A stretch of DNA of 64,000 bases from an uncultured Lachnospira sp. (GCA_910585095.1 CAJUBU010000002.1:161379-225378), one strand, 5' to 3'; positions 36,701 to 45,681 are shown, counted from the first letter of the stretch. Made by a program: numbers and translations. The notes: generated by a model not told the origin, from the letters alone.

Positions 36701-37414
36701 TTCTGTAAGAATCATCCATTCTGGTTTTGTTTTTGCATTTAAAAATGCCTCCATCACTTCAATTCTCTTAATTAATCGAGCAGCTTTTTGTGAGGTGGTA
36801 TTAGCAAGTTCTTCTTTTAATTTTACAGTCTCCTGTGCAAGGTCAACATTCTGTAGAAGCTCAAGAATAGCCTCTGCCCCCATTCCAACTCGAAATTGGT
36901 CGCCATACTTTTCGTAACATTCGGAATATTCTTGTTCACTGAGTATCTTTTTAAATGGAATATCCGTCTCGCCTGAATCTAACACAATATAAGAGGCAAA
37001 ATATAACACTTTTTCAAGATTTTTAGGACCAATGTCTAAAATCAAATCCATTCTGCTTGGTATGCCCTTAAAGTACCAAATATGAGATACGGGAGCAGCA
37101 AGATGAATATGCCCCATACGGTCCCTACGCACACTTGCCTTTGTCACTTCAACACCGCACTTATCACAGACAATTCCCTTATCCTTAATCTTTTTATACT
37201 TACCGCAATGGCATTCCCAATCTTTACTAGGTCCAAATATCCTCTCACAAAACAAACCATCTTTTTCTGGTTTTAGTGTTCTGTAATTGATTGTTTCTGG
37301 TTTTGTAACCTCACCATGTGACCATTCCAATATATTCTCTGGAGAAGCAAGTTTAATCTGAATCTTATCAAACTTCATTGAATTGTTTGACAACTGCTTT
37401 TTTGATTCTTCCAT
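33776..37414 (-). CDS. rpoC: RNA polymerase beta' subunit
   Basis: 1212 aa. The N-terminal zinc site (CHCGKYKKIKDKGIVCDKCGVEV), the catalytic NADFDGDQMAVH with three Asp, the trigger-loop region and the second Cys cluster (CRSHIGVCAKCYG) are present. GRFRQNLLGKRVDYSGRSV is intact in its usual place. Ends in an acidic tail. GGGGGCAG lies upstream of the ATG, 20 bases after the rpoB stop; cotranscribed with rpoB. Confidence 0.98.
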   Translation of the reverse strand: MEESKKQLSNNSMKFDKIQIKLASPENILEWSHGEVTKPETINYRTLKPEKDGLFCERIFGPSKDWECHCGKYKKIKDKGIVCDKCGVEVTKASVRRDRMGHIHLAAPVSHIWYFKGIPSRMDLILDIGPKNLEKVLYFASYIVLDSGETDIPFKKILSEQEYSECYEKYGDQFRVGMGAEAILELLQNVDLAQETVKLKEELANTTSQKAARLIKRIEVMEAFLNAKTKPEWMILTEIPVIPPDLRPMVQLDGGRFATSDLNDLYRRIINRNNRLARLMELGAPEIIVRNEKRMLQEAVDALIDNGRRNGRPVTGPGNRALKSLSDLLKGKQGRFRQNLLGKRVDYSGRSVIVVGPELKIYQCGLPKEMAIELFKPFVMRELVRRNLAENIKKAKKKVEQLENDVWDVLEDVIKEHPVMLNRAPTLHRLGIQAFEPILVEGKAIKLHPLVCTAFNADFDGDQMAVHLPLSVEAQAECRFMLLSPNNLLKPSDGGPVAVPSQDMVLGIYYLTQERPGAKGEGKYFKDVNEALLAYENGAITLHSKILVRVVKKCEDGTTKSGNVASTLGRFIFNEILPQDLGYVDRSLPENDLVLEVDFHVGKKQLKDILQHVINTHGTTRTAEVLDDIKAMGYKYSTKAAMTVSISEMTVPPIKKELIANAEKKVEMITKHYNRGISTDEERHKNVIKVWQETDELLKDALLAGLDKYNNIFMMADSGARGSNQQIKQLAGMRGLMADTSGNTIELPIKSNFREGLDVLEYFISAHGARKGLSDTALRTADSGYLTRRLVDVSQDLVIRENDCSEGKSIPGMYVYEFVNDKATADSDAKADVLESLQERITGRFLAEDILDDKGNVVVAANHLVTPKRAEQIIKTGVEKVKIRTILTCRSHIGVCAKCYGSNMATGQTVQVGEAVGIIAAQSIGEPGTQLTMRTFHTGGVAGDNITQGLPRVEELFEARKPKTLAVLAEFGGVVSFAQTEKKTDIVITDDEGNSKAYTVSKDTRVKVKEGQIVVKGEEITEGSENPHDIVRILGVRAVQDYMIREVQKVYRIQGVEINDKHIELIVRQMLKKIIVDEAGDSNFLPGSQVDTIDFTEANEKLEAEGKTPASGTPIILGITKASLATNSFMSAASFQETTKVLTDAAINGKIDPLIGLKENVIIGKLIPAGTGMKRYQNIRIDTGLEYAEKNEEISFTEREDNEIDSIREESM

Positions 37415-37434
37415 GTATATCTGCCCCCTTCTAA

Positions 37435-40400
37435 TTAATAAATATCTGCATTGCCATCGCCATAATCTTCGTCTACATCAAAATCATCAGATAAATCTTC
37501 GTCAAAATCTTCCTCATCAAGTCCATCATCTTCCATGTAATCTGCTGATTCATCCATATCTTCTACATACTGCGCCTCACCTGATTCATCAAATGTCTGA
37601 ATCGTATTGCCTGCATGTTTTAATTCGCTTTCCTCATCCTTGCTGTTTCTGCGATAATTGCCATCATCAAGCACTTTCTTAAAATCAGTCACTTCATAAT
37701 CAGCACTTTCAAGAAGTTTTACTTCTTCATTATTTTGGTCTAAAACGCGAACATCTAATGCCAACGACTGTAATTCCTTTAACAACACTTTAAAGGATTC
37801 TGGTATACCTGGTTCTGGTATATTTTCTCCCTTAATAATTGCCTCATATGTCTTTACACGTCCCACAACATCATCAGACTTCACCGTAAGAATCTCTTGC
37901 AATGTATATGATGCACCATAGGCCTCTAATGCCCACACTTCCATCTCACCGAAACGCTGTCCGCCAAACTGTGCTTTACCGCCTAATGGCTGCTGTGTTA
38001 CAAGTGAATAAGGACCTGTTGAACGCGCATGAATTTTATCATCAACCAAATGGTGAAGCTTTAAATAGTGCATAAATCCTATTGTAACAGGACTGTCAAA
38101 ATATTCGCCTGTTCTTCCGTCACGAAGTCTTACTTTTCCATTACGGTCAATTGGAACACCTTTCCATTCTGCACGATGGTCTTTGTGTTCATCAAGATAT
38201 TGATATACATCTTCTCTCAAGTTTGCTTTATGCTTTGCGCTAAATTCATCCCATTCAAGATTGGCGTAATCGTTTGCCAACTCCAATGTATCCATAATAT
38301 CATTTTCATCTGCACCATCAAACACGGATGTAGCAACATTAAATCCAAGTACTTTTGCTGCTAGACTCAAATGAATCTCCAAAACCTGACCGATATTCAT
38401 ACGCGAAGGCACACCAAGTGGATTTAAAACAATATCAAGTGGGCGTCCGTTTGGCAAAAATGGCATATCTTCCACTGGAAGTACTCGTGAAACAACACCC
38501 TTATTACCATGACGACCAGCCATCTTATCACCAACTGATATTTTTCTTTTCTGTGCAATATAGATACGAACTGATTTATTGACACCTGGTGAAAGCTCAT
38601 CGCCGTCTTCTCTTGTAAAGGTCTTAACTGCCACGACAATACCATACTCGCCATGTGGAACTTTAAGTGAAGTATCTCTTACTTCTCTTGCCTTCTCGCC
38701 AAAAATAGCGCGAAGAAGTCGCTCCTCTGCTGTCAATTCGGTCTCTCCCTTAGGAGTTACCTTTCCAACTAAGACGTCACCTGCACGAACCTCAGCACCA
38801 ATACGAATAATACCATCTTCATCAAGGTCTTTGATAGATTCGTTTGATACGGATGGAATATCCCTTGTAATTTCTTCTGGTCCAAGTTTCGTATCTCTTG
38901 CTTCTGTCTCATACTCTTCTATATGAATGGATGTGTATACATCATCCCTTACCAATCGTTCGCTTAAAAGAACGGCATCTTCATAATTGTAACCTTCCCA
39001 TGTCATAAATCCAATCAATGGATTCTTGCCTAATGCAATCTCTCCATTGGATGTTGAAGGTCCGTCAGCAATGACATCACCAGCCTCAACACGGTCTCCT
39101 TTAAATACAATAGGACGTTGATTATAACAGTTGCTTTGGTTACTTCTTGCAAACTTTGTCAACTTATATTTTTTAACTTTGCCATTATCTTGCTTTATCG
39201 TAATCATATTGGATTCTGATGATGTAACAACACCTGCGGCTTCTGCCACCACACACACACCAGAGTCAATTGCCGCTTTGTTTTCAATACCTGTTCCGAT
39301 AACTGGCGCATCGGTAGTAAGAAGCGGCACTGCTTGACGCTGCATATTAGAACCCATCAAAGCTCTGTTGGCATCGTCATTTTGAAGAAATGGAATCATT
39401 GATGTTGCGACAGAAAAGACCATCTTAGGAGAAACGTCCATAAGGTCAATCAGTCTCTTGTCAAACTCTGATGTCTCATCTCTATATCGTCCAGACACTG
39501 TATTTTTAACAAAATGTCCTTCTTCATCAATCTCTGCATTCGCTTGAGCTACATGGAAATCATCTTCCTCATCCGCTGTAAAATAGCGCACTTCATCTGT
39601 AACTCGTGGATTTTTAGGGTCGCTCTTATCAACGATACGATAAGGCGCTTCCACAAAACCATATTCATTAATTCTTGCATAGGAAGCTAATGAATTGATA
39701 AGACCGATATTTGGTCCTTCAGGTGTCTCAATTGGACACATTCTTCCATAATGCGTATAATGCACGTCTCGAACTTCAAAACCTGCACGGTCTCTTGACA
39801 AACCACCTGGTCCTAACGCCGATAATCTTCTCTTATGTGTCAACTCTCCAAGCGGATTATTTTGGTCCATAAACTGTGACAACTGTGAACTTCCAAAAAA
39901 TTCCTTAATAGCTGCTGTCACAGGCTTTATATTAATAAGAGATTGTGGTGATACACCGCTCAAATCCTGAGTGGACATTCTCTCACGCACAACTCTTTCC
40001 ATTCTTGAAATTCCAATTCTAAACTGATTTTGCAGCAACTCGCCAACAGCTCGAATACGTCTGTTGCCTAAGTGGTCAATATCATCTTTTGTTCCAACGC
40101 CATACTCCAAATGAAGATTATAATTAATCGATGCAAGGATATCTTCCACCGTAATATGCTTTGGAATAAGGTCGCCAAGATTTGCTGAAATGGCTTTTTT
40201 AATGCTTTCTATATCTGTGTTTTCCTCAAGAAGCTGCTCCAAAACAGGATAAAATACCTTCTCTGTAACACCAAGTTTCTTTGCTTCTTCCTCACTGATA
40301 TCAACCCATTTTGTAATATCAACTGCCATATTAGAAAGAATTTTTACTCTTCTATTGGCAATAACACCATCGTTTCCTTTTACTTCTACATCAAGAAATA

Positions 40401-41409
40401 CTGCCGGCACAGCAGCATTTTGAATTTCCTCTGCACTTTCTCTTGTAAGTTTATCGCCTGCCTTTGCAATGACATTACCATTTACAACAACATCATCAGC
40501 AAGGATATGTCCTGCTATTCTATACTTAAATGAAAGTTTTTTATTAAATTTATATCGTCCAACTTTCGCTAAATCATATCTTCTAGGGTCAAAAAACATG
40601 CCCGATATAAGCGATTCTGCACTATCTACTGATAATGGTTCACCAGGTCTTAACTTTTTATATAATTCCAACAAACCTTTTTGCTGGTCTGTAAAACTAT
40701 CTTCACTGTGGTCTGTTGAAACATCTTTAGCCATTGTAGCAATAAGCTTTGGTTCTTCTCCAAATGTATCAATAATTTCAGCGTTTGTTCCTATACCTAA
40801 AGCTCGAATCAACACTGTAATTGGTACTTTTTTATTTCTGTCAACTTTAACATAGAATACATTATTTGCATCGGTTTCATACTCAAGCCAAGCTCCACGA
40901 TTCGGAATAACCTGACTGCTGTATAAAAAAATCTTACCATATTTATCTTTTTGTATATCATAATAAATACCAGGTGAACGTACCAACTGGCTAACTATAA
41001 CTCTCTCTGCACCATTAATAACAAATGTGCCTGTCCTTGTCATGATTGGAAGGTCGCCCATAAATATCTCATGACCAACAATATCTCCACTTTCCTTATT
41101 ATGGAGTCTAACTTCAACTTTAAGAGGTGCTGCGTATGTAGCATCTCTTTCTTTGCACTCTTCAATAGAGTATTTGACCTCATCCTCACATAATGTGAAA
41201 TCACCAAATTCCAGACTCAATCTTCCATTATAATCTGTAATCGGAGAAATGTCATCAAAAACTTCTTTGAGTCCTTCATTCAAAAACCACTGGTATGAAT
41301 CTTTTTGAACCTCAATAAGGTTAGGCATTTCAAGAACTTCCTTCTGTCTTGAATAGCTCATTCTGATGCTTTTTCCTGACTTCACTGGACGTATTCTATT
41401 TTTTTCCAT
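37435..41409 (-). CDS. rpoB: RNA polymerase beta subunit
   Basis: 1324 aa. The rifampicin region reads SQLSQFMDQNNPLGELTHKR with LSALGPGGLSRDRAG following, which is wild type. GDKMAGRHGNKGVVSRV and KVLGFNVATSVFDGA mark the C-terminal catalytic part. The last ~60 residues form a very acidic tail (DESADYMEDDGLDEEDFDED) as in other Clostridia. Start ATG at 41409 with AAGGGGTG upstream. Confidence 0.98.
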   Translation of the reverse strand: MEKNRIRPVKSGKSIRMSYSRQKEVLEMPNLIEVQKDSYQWFLNEGLKEVFDDISPITDYNGRLSLEFGDFTLCEDEVKYSIEECKERDATYAAPLKVEVRLHNKESGDIVGHEIFMGDLPIMTRTGTFVINGAERVIVSQLVRSPGIYYDIQKDKYGKIFLYSSQVIPNRGAWLEYETDANNVFYVKVDRNKKVPITVLIRALGIGTNAEIIDTFGEEPKLIATMAKDVSTDHSEDSFTDQQKGLLELYKKLRPGEPLSVDSAESLISGMFFDPRRYDLAKVGRYKFNKKLSFKYRIAGHILADDVVVNGNVIAKAGDKLTRESAEEIQNAAVPAVFLDVEVKGNDGVIANRRVKILSNMAVDITKWVDISEEEAKKLGVTEKVFYPVLEQLLEENTDIESIKKAISANLGDLIPKHITVEDILASINYNLHLEYGVGTKDDIDHLGNRRIRAVGELLQNQFRIGISRMERVVRERMSTQDLSGVSPQSLINIKPVTAAIKEFFGSSQLSQFMDQNNPLGELTHKRRLSALGPGGLSRDRAGFEVRDVHYTHYGRMCPIETPEGPNIGLINSLASYARINEYGFVEAPYRIVDKSDPKNPRVTDEVRYFTADEEDDFHVAQANAEIDEEGHFVKNTVSGRYRDETSEFDKRLIDLMDVSPKMVFSVATSMIPFLQNDDANRALMGSNMQRQAVPLLTTDAPVIGTGIENKAAIDSGVCVVAEAAGVVTSSESNMITIKQDNGKVKKYKLTKFARSNQSNCYNQRPIVFKGDRVEAGDVIADGPSTSNGEIALGKNPLIGFMTWEGYNYEDAVLLSERLVRDDVYTSIHIEEYETEARDTKLGPEEITRDIPSVSNESIKDLDEDGIIRIGAEVRAGDVLVGKVTPKGETELTAEERLLRAIFGEKAREVRDTSLKVPHGEYGIVVAVKTFTREDGDELSPGVNKSVRIYIAQKRKISVGDKMAGRHGNKGVVSRVLPVEDMPFLPNGRPLDIVLNPLGVPSRMNIGQVLEIHLSLAAKVLGFNVATSVFDGADENDIMDTLELANDYANLEWDEFSAKHKANLREDVYQYLDEHKDHRAEWKGVPIDRNGKVRLRDGRTGEYFDSPVTIGFMHYLKLHHLVDDKIHARSTGPYSLVTQQPLGGKAQFGGQRFGEMEVWALEAYGASYTLQEILTVKSDDVVGRVKTYEAIIKGENIPEPGIPESFKVLLKELQSLALDVRVLDQNNEEVKLLESADYEVTDFKKVLDDGNYRRNSKDEESELKHAGNTIQTFDESGEAQYVEDMDESADYMEDDGLDEEDFDEDLSDDFDVDEDYGDGNADIY

Positions 41410-41481
41410 TGACGTTTCACCCCTTGTGCTTATTTTACATAATTATGGCATATTACAATTTTCCATAATAGAGCATTGTCC

Positions 41482-41510
41482 ATAATATCACAATTACCTT
41501 AATGTGTCAA
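41482..41510 (-). promoter_or_regulatory. Sigma-A promoter of rpoBC
   Basis: TTGACA (41505-41510), 17-base spacer, TATTAT (41482-41487) on minus, about 75 bases upstream of rpoB. The 41410-41792 gap also holds the repeats at 41627 and 41687. Confidence 0.85.
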
Positions 41511-41626
41511 CTAACATTTTGGATATTTTTGCTAAATTTTCTTATATTTCGTCTTATCTTTAGTAATTTATAAATAAAATTAAATATAAAAGTGTTATAG
41601 ACGTTTTGGTGAATAATACACCAAAA

Positions 41627-41670
41627 GTTAAGCGGATATTCGCAATCTGCTACGCTGCTTGCTCATAACC
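41627..41670 (+). repeat. 40-nt dispersed repeat, rplL-rpoB copy
   Basis: Begins GTTAAGCGGATATTCGCAAT and continues CTGCTACGCTGCTTGCTCA. Close match to the copy at 344-383 and weaker match to 1293-1336. GCGGATATTCGC within it is nearly self-complementary. Confidence 0.6.
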
Positions 41671-41686
41671 TCTGCAATGCAAAAAG

Positions 41687-41770
41687 GGACTGCCGCAAAA
41701 TGAACATCCCTATAAGATATTGATATTGACTACATATCTTATCGCTCAGAATTTCATTTTGCGGCAGTTC
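41687..41770 (-). terminator. Long inverted repeat C (CTGTCGCA family), terminator after rplL
   Basis: GGACTGCCGCAAAATGAA and the complement TTCATTTTGCGGCAGTTC form a stem of about 17 pairs; ATAAGATAT inside also pairs. On minus it ends in CCCTTTTTGC, a usable terminator 22 bases past the rplL stop and upstream of the rpoB promoter. Confidence 0.8.
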
Positions 41771-41792
41771 TATAATACATTGAATTGTGCAA

Positions 41793-42158
41793 TTACTTTA
41801 ATGTAACTTTTGCGCCTTCTGCTTCTATCTTCTTTTGGATATCTTCTGCTTCCTCTTTAGAAACAGCTTCCTTAATAACCTTTGGAGCATTGTCTACAAC
41901 TTCCTTAGCTTCTTTAAGTCCGAGACCTGTAATCTCACGAACAACTTTAATAACCTTAACCTTGTTGTCGCCAACTTCTGTAAGCTCTACATCAAATTCT
42001 GTCTTCTCATCTTCTACTGCTGCGCCGCCGCCAACTGCTGATACAACAACACCAGCTGCTGCTGATACGCCAAATTCTTCCTCACATGCTTTAACTAACT
42101 CATTAAGCTCTAATACTGTTAAGCCCTTAATTACCTCAATAATTTCCTGTGTAGTCAT
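41793..42158 (-). CDS. rplL: 50S ribosomal protein L7/L12
   Basis: 121 aa stalk protein that recruits translational GTPases. N-terminal dimer domain (MTTQEIIEVIKGLTVLELNE), Ala/Gly-rich hinge (AAAGVVVSAVGGGAAVEDE) and C-terminal domain with KVIKVVREITGLGLKEAKEV and VDNAPKVIKEAV. Second gene of the L10 unit, 231 bases after rplJ. Confidence 0.97.
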   Translation of the reverse strand: MTTQEIIEVIKGLTVLELNELVKACEEEFGVSAAAGVVVSAVGGGAAVEDEKTEFDVELTEVGDNKVKVIKVVREITGLGLKEAKEVVDNAPKVIKEAVSKEEAEDIQKKIEAEGAKVTLK

Positions 42159-42290
42159 TTTATATAATTGCTACTAAAAACATATATTTATGCTTCTTTT
42201 TTATGAAACACAAACACCATCTATTAGTAGGCTCTCCTTTCTATAAAAATATTTCATACAATTGTTTTTAATACAAACAAATACTCTAAA

Positions 42291-42355
42291 TTTTAAATAT
42301 ATTTGATTCTAAATATATTCTATTTTTAAATATATCTCATTCTAAACATATCTTT
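42291..42355. repeat. AT-rich short tandem repeat between rplJ and rplL
   Basis: About four imperfect units of 16-18 bases of the form TAAATATATYTSATTC. No reading frame. Confidence 0.5.
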
Positions 42356-42389
42356 TAACAAACATACTTATCAACAGCACACTTTTTTA

Positions 42390-42887
42390 TTAAGCTGCGC
42401 CTTCTTCAGACTTTTCAGCAATCTGTTTAATAACACGAGCGAAGTTTGTAATAGGTGACTGGATACTTCCAAGAAGTTTTGAAAGTAACTCTTCTCTTGA
42501 AGGAATATTTGCGATAGCCTTAATACCTGCTTCATCATAATATGTTCCTTCTACAACGCCACATTTAAGCTCAAGCGCGTCTGCTGTCTTTGCAAAATTA
42601 CTAAGAATCCTTGCAGGTGCTGTAGCGTCTTTTGCACTGATAGCAATTGCATTTGGTCCTTCAAGATTCTCAGTCATTGGTTCAAAAACGGTTCCAGCAA
42701 CTGCTCTCTTAACTAAAGTGTTCTTATAAACCTTATAGATAACACCCGCTTCTCTCATTTGCTTTCTAAGTTGTGTATCTTGTTCTACTGTCAAACCGCT
42801 GTACTTAACAAGAACCACACCTGCTGCATCTTTTAAAGAAGCTGAAATCTCATCTACTATAGGCTGTTTAAGTTCTACCTTTGCCAT
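42390..42887 (-). CDS. rplJ: 50S ribosomal protein L10
   Basis: 165 aa; anchors the L7/L12 dimers on the ribosome and represses its own leader. Starts MAKVELKQPIVDEISASLKD, with VVLVKYSGLTVEQDTQLRKQ typical of L10. ATG at 42887 with AAAAGGAGG upstream; an in-frame start at 42977 would run into the leader RNA and is rejected. Confidence 0.97.
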   Translation of the reverse strand: MAKVELKQPIVDEISASLKDAAGVVLVKYSGLTVEQDTQLRKQMREAGVIYKVYKNTLVKRAVAGTVFEPMTENLEGPNAIAISAKDATAPARILSNFAKTADALELKCGVVEGTYYDEAGIKAIANIPSREELLSKLLGSIQSPITNFARVIKQIAEKSEEGAA

Positions 42888-42930
42888 GAATTTACCTCCT
42901 TTTAAAATAAAATCATCGCCATACATAATC

Positions 42931-43125
42931 GAGTAGGGGAGAATTTCCTTACTCGCCGCGCAGGGTGCGTGCAGCAAAGCTGCTAGTTTCCTTATGCACC
43001 CCTACACATAAAAACCTTCTGTCCATATAGACAGAAGGGAAGAATAAACAATCTTAATGTTACTCCTCGGTAGGCGAATTACCTTTAACCCTTGTGGGAC
43101 CATACTGTCTTAGGCGAAATATATA
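42931..43125 (-). ncRNA. Ribosomal protein L10 leader with attenuator
   Basis: The minus strand upstream of rplJ has CGCCTAAGACAGTATGGT, then AAAGGTAATTCGCCTACCGA, matching the conserved part of the L10 leader that binds the L10(L12)4 complex. Next comes CCTTCTGTC/GACAGAAGG followed by TTTTTATG (about 43010-43040), an intrinsic attenuator. Two further stems (GGGTGC/GCACCC around 42963-43002 and GAGTAGGGGA/TTCCTTACTC at 42931-42954) precede the rplJ ribosome-binding site. Confidence 0.85.
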
Positions 43126-43161
43126 TTTAATATAAAACCTTATATCAAACATACGAATTAC

Positions 43162-43190
43162 AATATATCATTATATATATTGGCTGTCAA
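43162..43190 (-). promoter_or_regulatory. Sigma-A promoter of the L10 unit
   Basis: TTGACA (43185-43190), 17-base spacer, TATATT (43162-43167) on minus, just after the rplA stop at 43206. Confidence 0.8.
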
Positions 43191-43205
43191 TCATTTTATC
43201 AACAA

Positions 43206-43901
43206 TTAACCAACATACTTAGATGTATTAATCTTAACACTTGGTCCCATTGTAGAAGCAAGTGCAATACTTCTAAGATATTGACCTTTAACGGATGATG
43301 GTTTTGCTTTAACGATTGCATCCATAATAGCTTGGAAGTTGTCCGCTAATTGGTCTTCAGTAAATGAAGCCTTACCAATTGGCACGTGAATGATATTTGT
43401 CTTATCAAGTCTGTACTCAATCTTACCAGCCTTGATATCATTAACAGCTTTTGTTACATCCATAGTAACCGTACCAGCCTTAGGATTTGGCATTAAGCCT
43501 TTTGGTCCTAACACTCGTCCTAAACGTCCAACGACACCCATCATATCAGGAGTTGCAACAACGACATCAAACTCAAACCAGTTATCATTTTGAATCTTTG
43601 GAATAAGTTCTTCAGCACCTACAAAATCAGCACCTGCTGCCTCAGCTTCTTCTGCCTTAGCACCTTTAGCAAACACCAATACACGAACCTTCTTGCCTGT
43701 TCCATGTGGAAGAACAACAGCACCTCTAATCTGCTGTTCTGCATGACGTCCATCACAACCTGTTCTGATATGCGCTTCAATTGTTTCGTCGAACTTTGCA
43801 ACAGCGCTCTTCTTTACAAGTGCGATAGCGTCTGTTGCTTCATATAATGTTTGGCGGTCAATATTTTTGGCTGCCTCAACGTATTTCTTTCCTCTTTTCA
43901 T
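43206..43901 (-). CDS. rplA: 50S ribosomal protein L1
   Basis: 231 aa, L1-stalk protein. Starts MKRGKKYVEAAKNIDRQTLY and has GTGKKVRVLVFAKG, LGRVLGPKGLMPNPKAGTV and KPSSVKGQYLRSIALASTMG. ATG at 43901 with AGGAGG ten bases upstream; the in-frame upstream start at 43949 is not needed. Follows rplK by 74 bases. Confidence 0.97.
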   Translation of the reverse strand: MKRGKKYVEAAKNIDRQTLYEATDAIALVKKSAVAKFDETIEAHIRTGCDGRHAEQQIRGAVVLPHGTGKKVRVLVFAKGAKAEEAEAAGADFVGAEELIPKIQNDNWFEFDVVVATPDMMGVVGRLGRVLGPKGLMPNPKAGTVTMDVTKAVNDIKAGKIEYRLDKTNIIHVPIGKASFTEDQLADNFQAIMDAIVKAKPSSVKGQYLRSIALASTMGPSVKINTSKYVG

Positions 43902-43975
43902 AATAAAAAACCTCCTAGTGGTATTATCGGAAGGGCTATTTCCTCCCACAGCAATACAGCTTTATAGCTGTTTTA

Positions 43976-44401
43976 TTAGTCCTCAACTACAATGCCCATG
44001 CTCTTAGCAGTTCCTTCTATCATAGAAGTTGCAGCTTCAATGGTTGCAGCATTTAAGTCTGGCATCTTAAGCTCAGCAATCTTTTGAACTTCTGCTCTCT
44101 TAATCTTAGCAACTTTTGTCTTGTTAGGAACACCTGAACCTGACTTAATATTGCAAGCCTTCTTAAGAAGAACTGCCGCTGGAGGAGTTTTTGTGATAAA
44201 GCTAAAACTTCTATCAGCGTAAACAGTGATGACAACAGGGATAATTAAATCCCCTTGGTCGGCTGTCTTTGCATTAAATTGCTTTGTAAACTCTACGATA
44301 TTAACACCGTGCTGTCCAAGCGCTGGACCAACTGGTGGTGCTGGTGTTGCCTTACCAGCAGGAATCTGTAATTTGATATAACCTGTTACTTTCTTTGCCA
44401 T
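43976..44401 (-). CDS. rplK: 50S ribosomal protein L11
   Basis: 141 aa; part of the GTPase-associated centre. Starts MAKKVTGYIKLQIPAGKATP, has PPVGPALGQHGVNIVEF and a C-terminal ATIEAATSMIEGTAKSMGI. ATG at 44401 with AGGAGG upstream; the GTG three codons earlier lies too close to that site. 143-base spacer to nusG has no clear element. Confidence 0.97.
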   Translation of the reverse strand: MAKKVTGYIKLQIPAGKATPAPPVGPALGQHGVNIVEFTKQFNAKTADQGDLIIPVVITVYADRSFSFITKTPPAAVLLKKACNIKSGSGVPNKTKVAKIKRAEVQKIAELKMPDLNAATIEAATSMIEGTAKSMGIVVED

Positions 44402-44553
44402 CTTAGGCACCTCCTAAATATAAATGTGGTTTCTGGCGACCTTTTAACATACAAAATATTCTCTTTCAATGTATTGGTCTCCCACGAACAATAACAACGA
44501 TGTATTGACAACATCAATAAATGTTATGCTCTCAACTTATAAAATGTCCTTTA

Positions 44554-45105
44554 TTACATTAGTTTCACATCTGTAAAACCAATCTCAACCGGTGTTTCAC
44601 GACCGAACATTTCAACATTAATTGTAAGGCACTGTTTGCCCTCATTAATGTCTCTAATAACCCCAACTGTATTCTCCCATGCACCAGAAAGAATCATTAC
44701 CTGTTCACCCACTTTTCCATTAAAATGAATAACTGGTTTTTCTTTCTGCTCATTCTTGTCCTTATTATTAGAAAGAGTAATTCCAAGTGCTTTAATTTCT
44801 GAAGGAGTAAGTGGAACTGGCTTAGAACCGGGACCAACAAATCCTGTAACACCTCTCGTATTACGAACAACGTACCAACTGTCGTCATTCATAACCATGT
44901 TAATGAGTACATAACCCGGAAACATCTTTTTATCTGCTGCCTTTTGAGTACCATTTTTAATCTCAACGACTGTCTCAAGTGGTACAACTACTTCAAGTAC
45001 AAGATCTTGAAGATTTCTATTTTCAACAGTTTTCTCAATGTTTGCTTTAACCTTATTCTCATATCCAGAATAAGTATGCACTACATACCATTTTGCTTCG
45101 TCCAT
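44554..45105 (-). CDS. nusG: Transcription termination/antitermination factor NusG
   Basis: 183 aa. NGN domain (AKWYVVHTYSGYENKVKANI, FPGYVLINM, VRNTRGVTGFVGPG) and a C-terminal KOW domain (GEQVMILSGAWENTVGVIRDIN). Follows secE by 15 bases. Confidence 0.97.
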   Translation of the reverse strand: MDEAKWYVVHTYSGYENKVKANIEKTVENRNLQDLVLEVVVPLETVVEIKNGTQKAADKKMFPGYVLINMVMNDDSWYVVRNTRGVTGFVGPGSKPVPLTPSEIKALGITLSNNKDKNEQKEKPVIHFNGKVGEQVMILSGAWENTVGVIRDINEGKQCLTINVEMFGRETPVEIGFTDVKLM

Positions 45106-45120
45106 GTAATCACCTTTTCC

Positions 45121-45324
45121 TTACTTCATTAAGAATTCAATTCCAAATCTTGATAATAAGTCGACAATTGAAATAATTGCACCTAATAATACAGATACAA
45201 CTAATACAGCAATGGTTTCTTTTGTGAGTGTCTTGCGGTCAGGCCAAATAATTTTGTTAAATTCAGCCTTTAAGCCCTTAAACCAGCTTTTTTTCTGCTT
45301 TTTCTCTTTAACAGTATCACCCAT
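45121..45324 (-). CDS. secE: Preprotein translocase subunit SecE
   Basis: 67 aa, single C-terminal membrane helix. Basic N-terminus, then WFKGLKAEFNKIIWPDRKTL and TKETIAVLVVSVLLGAIIS, the SecE signature. Between rpmG and nusG, as usual in Firmicutes. Confidence 0.95.
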   Translation of the reverse strand: MGDTVKEKKQKKSWFKGLKAEFNKIIWPDRKTLTKETIAVLVVSVLLGAIISIVDLLSRFGIEFLMK

Positions 45325-45347
45325 TATTCTTACCTCACTGTCTTAGA

Positions 45348-45497
45348 TTACTTTGTTTCCTTATGCAATGTATGTGCTTTACAGAACTTGCAATACTTTT
45401 TCGTTTCCATTCTGTCTGGATGAGCTTTCTTATCCTTTGTCATGTTGTAATTTCGCTGTTTACATTCTGTACATGCCAATGTTATCTTAATGCGCAC
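45348..45497 (-). CDS. rpmG: 50S ribosomal protein L33
   Basis: 49 aa with a GTG start at 45497 and GGAGGTGG upstream. Sequence MRIKITLACTECKQRNYNMT continuing TKKYCKFCKAHTLHKETK carries the two CxxC pairs of the zinc-binding L33 type. First gene of the secE-nusG unit. Confidence 0.95.
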   Translation of the reverse strand: MRIKITLACTECKQRNYNMTKDKKAHPDRMETKKYCKFCKAHTLHKETK

Positions 45498-45609
45498 AAC
45501 TTCCACCTCCAATGTTTTATTATTATAGTGCTTAAACCTAGTAAATACTGGCTTTACACCAATCGGCTTTTTTTAGGCATAAAAAAAAGACCACTTCCAT
45601 AGCTAATCT

Positions 45610-45639
45610 AATATAGCACAGCTCATTAAAATACGTCAA
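45610..45639 (-). promoter_or_regulatory. Sigma-A promoter of the rpmG-secE-nusG-rplKA unit
   Basis: TTGACG (45634-45639), 18-base spacer, TATATT (45610-45615) on minus. Confidence 0.65.
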
Positions 45640-45681
45640 CCATTTTTTCACTTTATTGAAAATATATTGCAATTATATAAC

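Noticed and set aside
42888..42977. N-terminal extension of L10
   Set aside because: It would translate part of the L10 leader; the ATG at 42887 has a strong ribosome-binding site and the standard L10 start.
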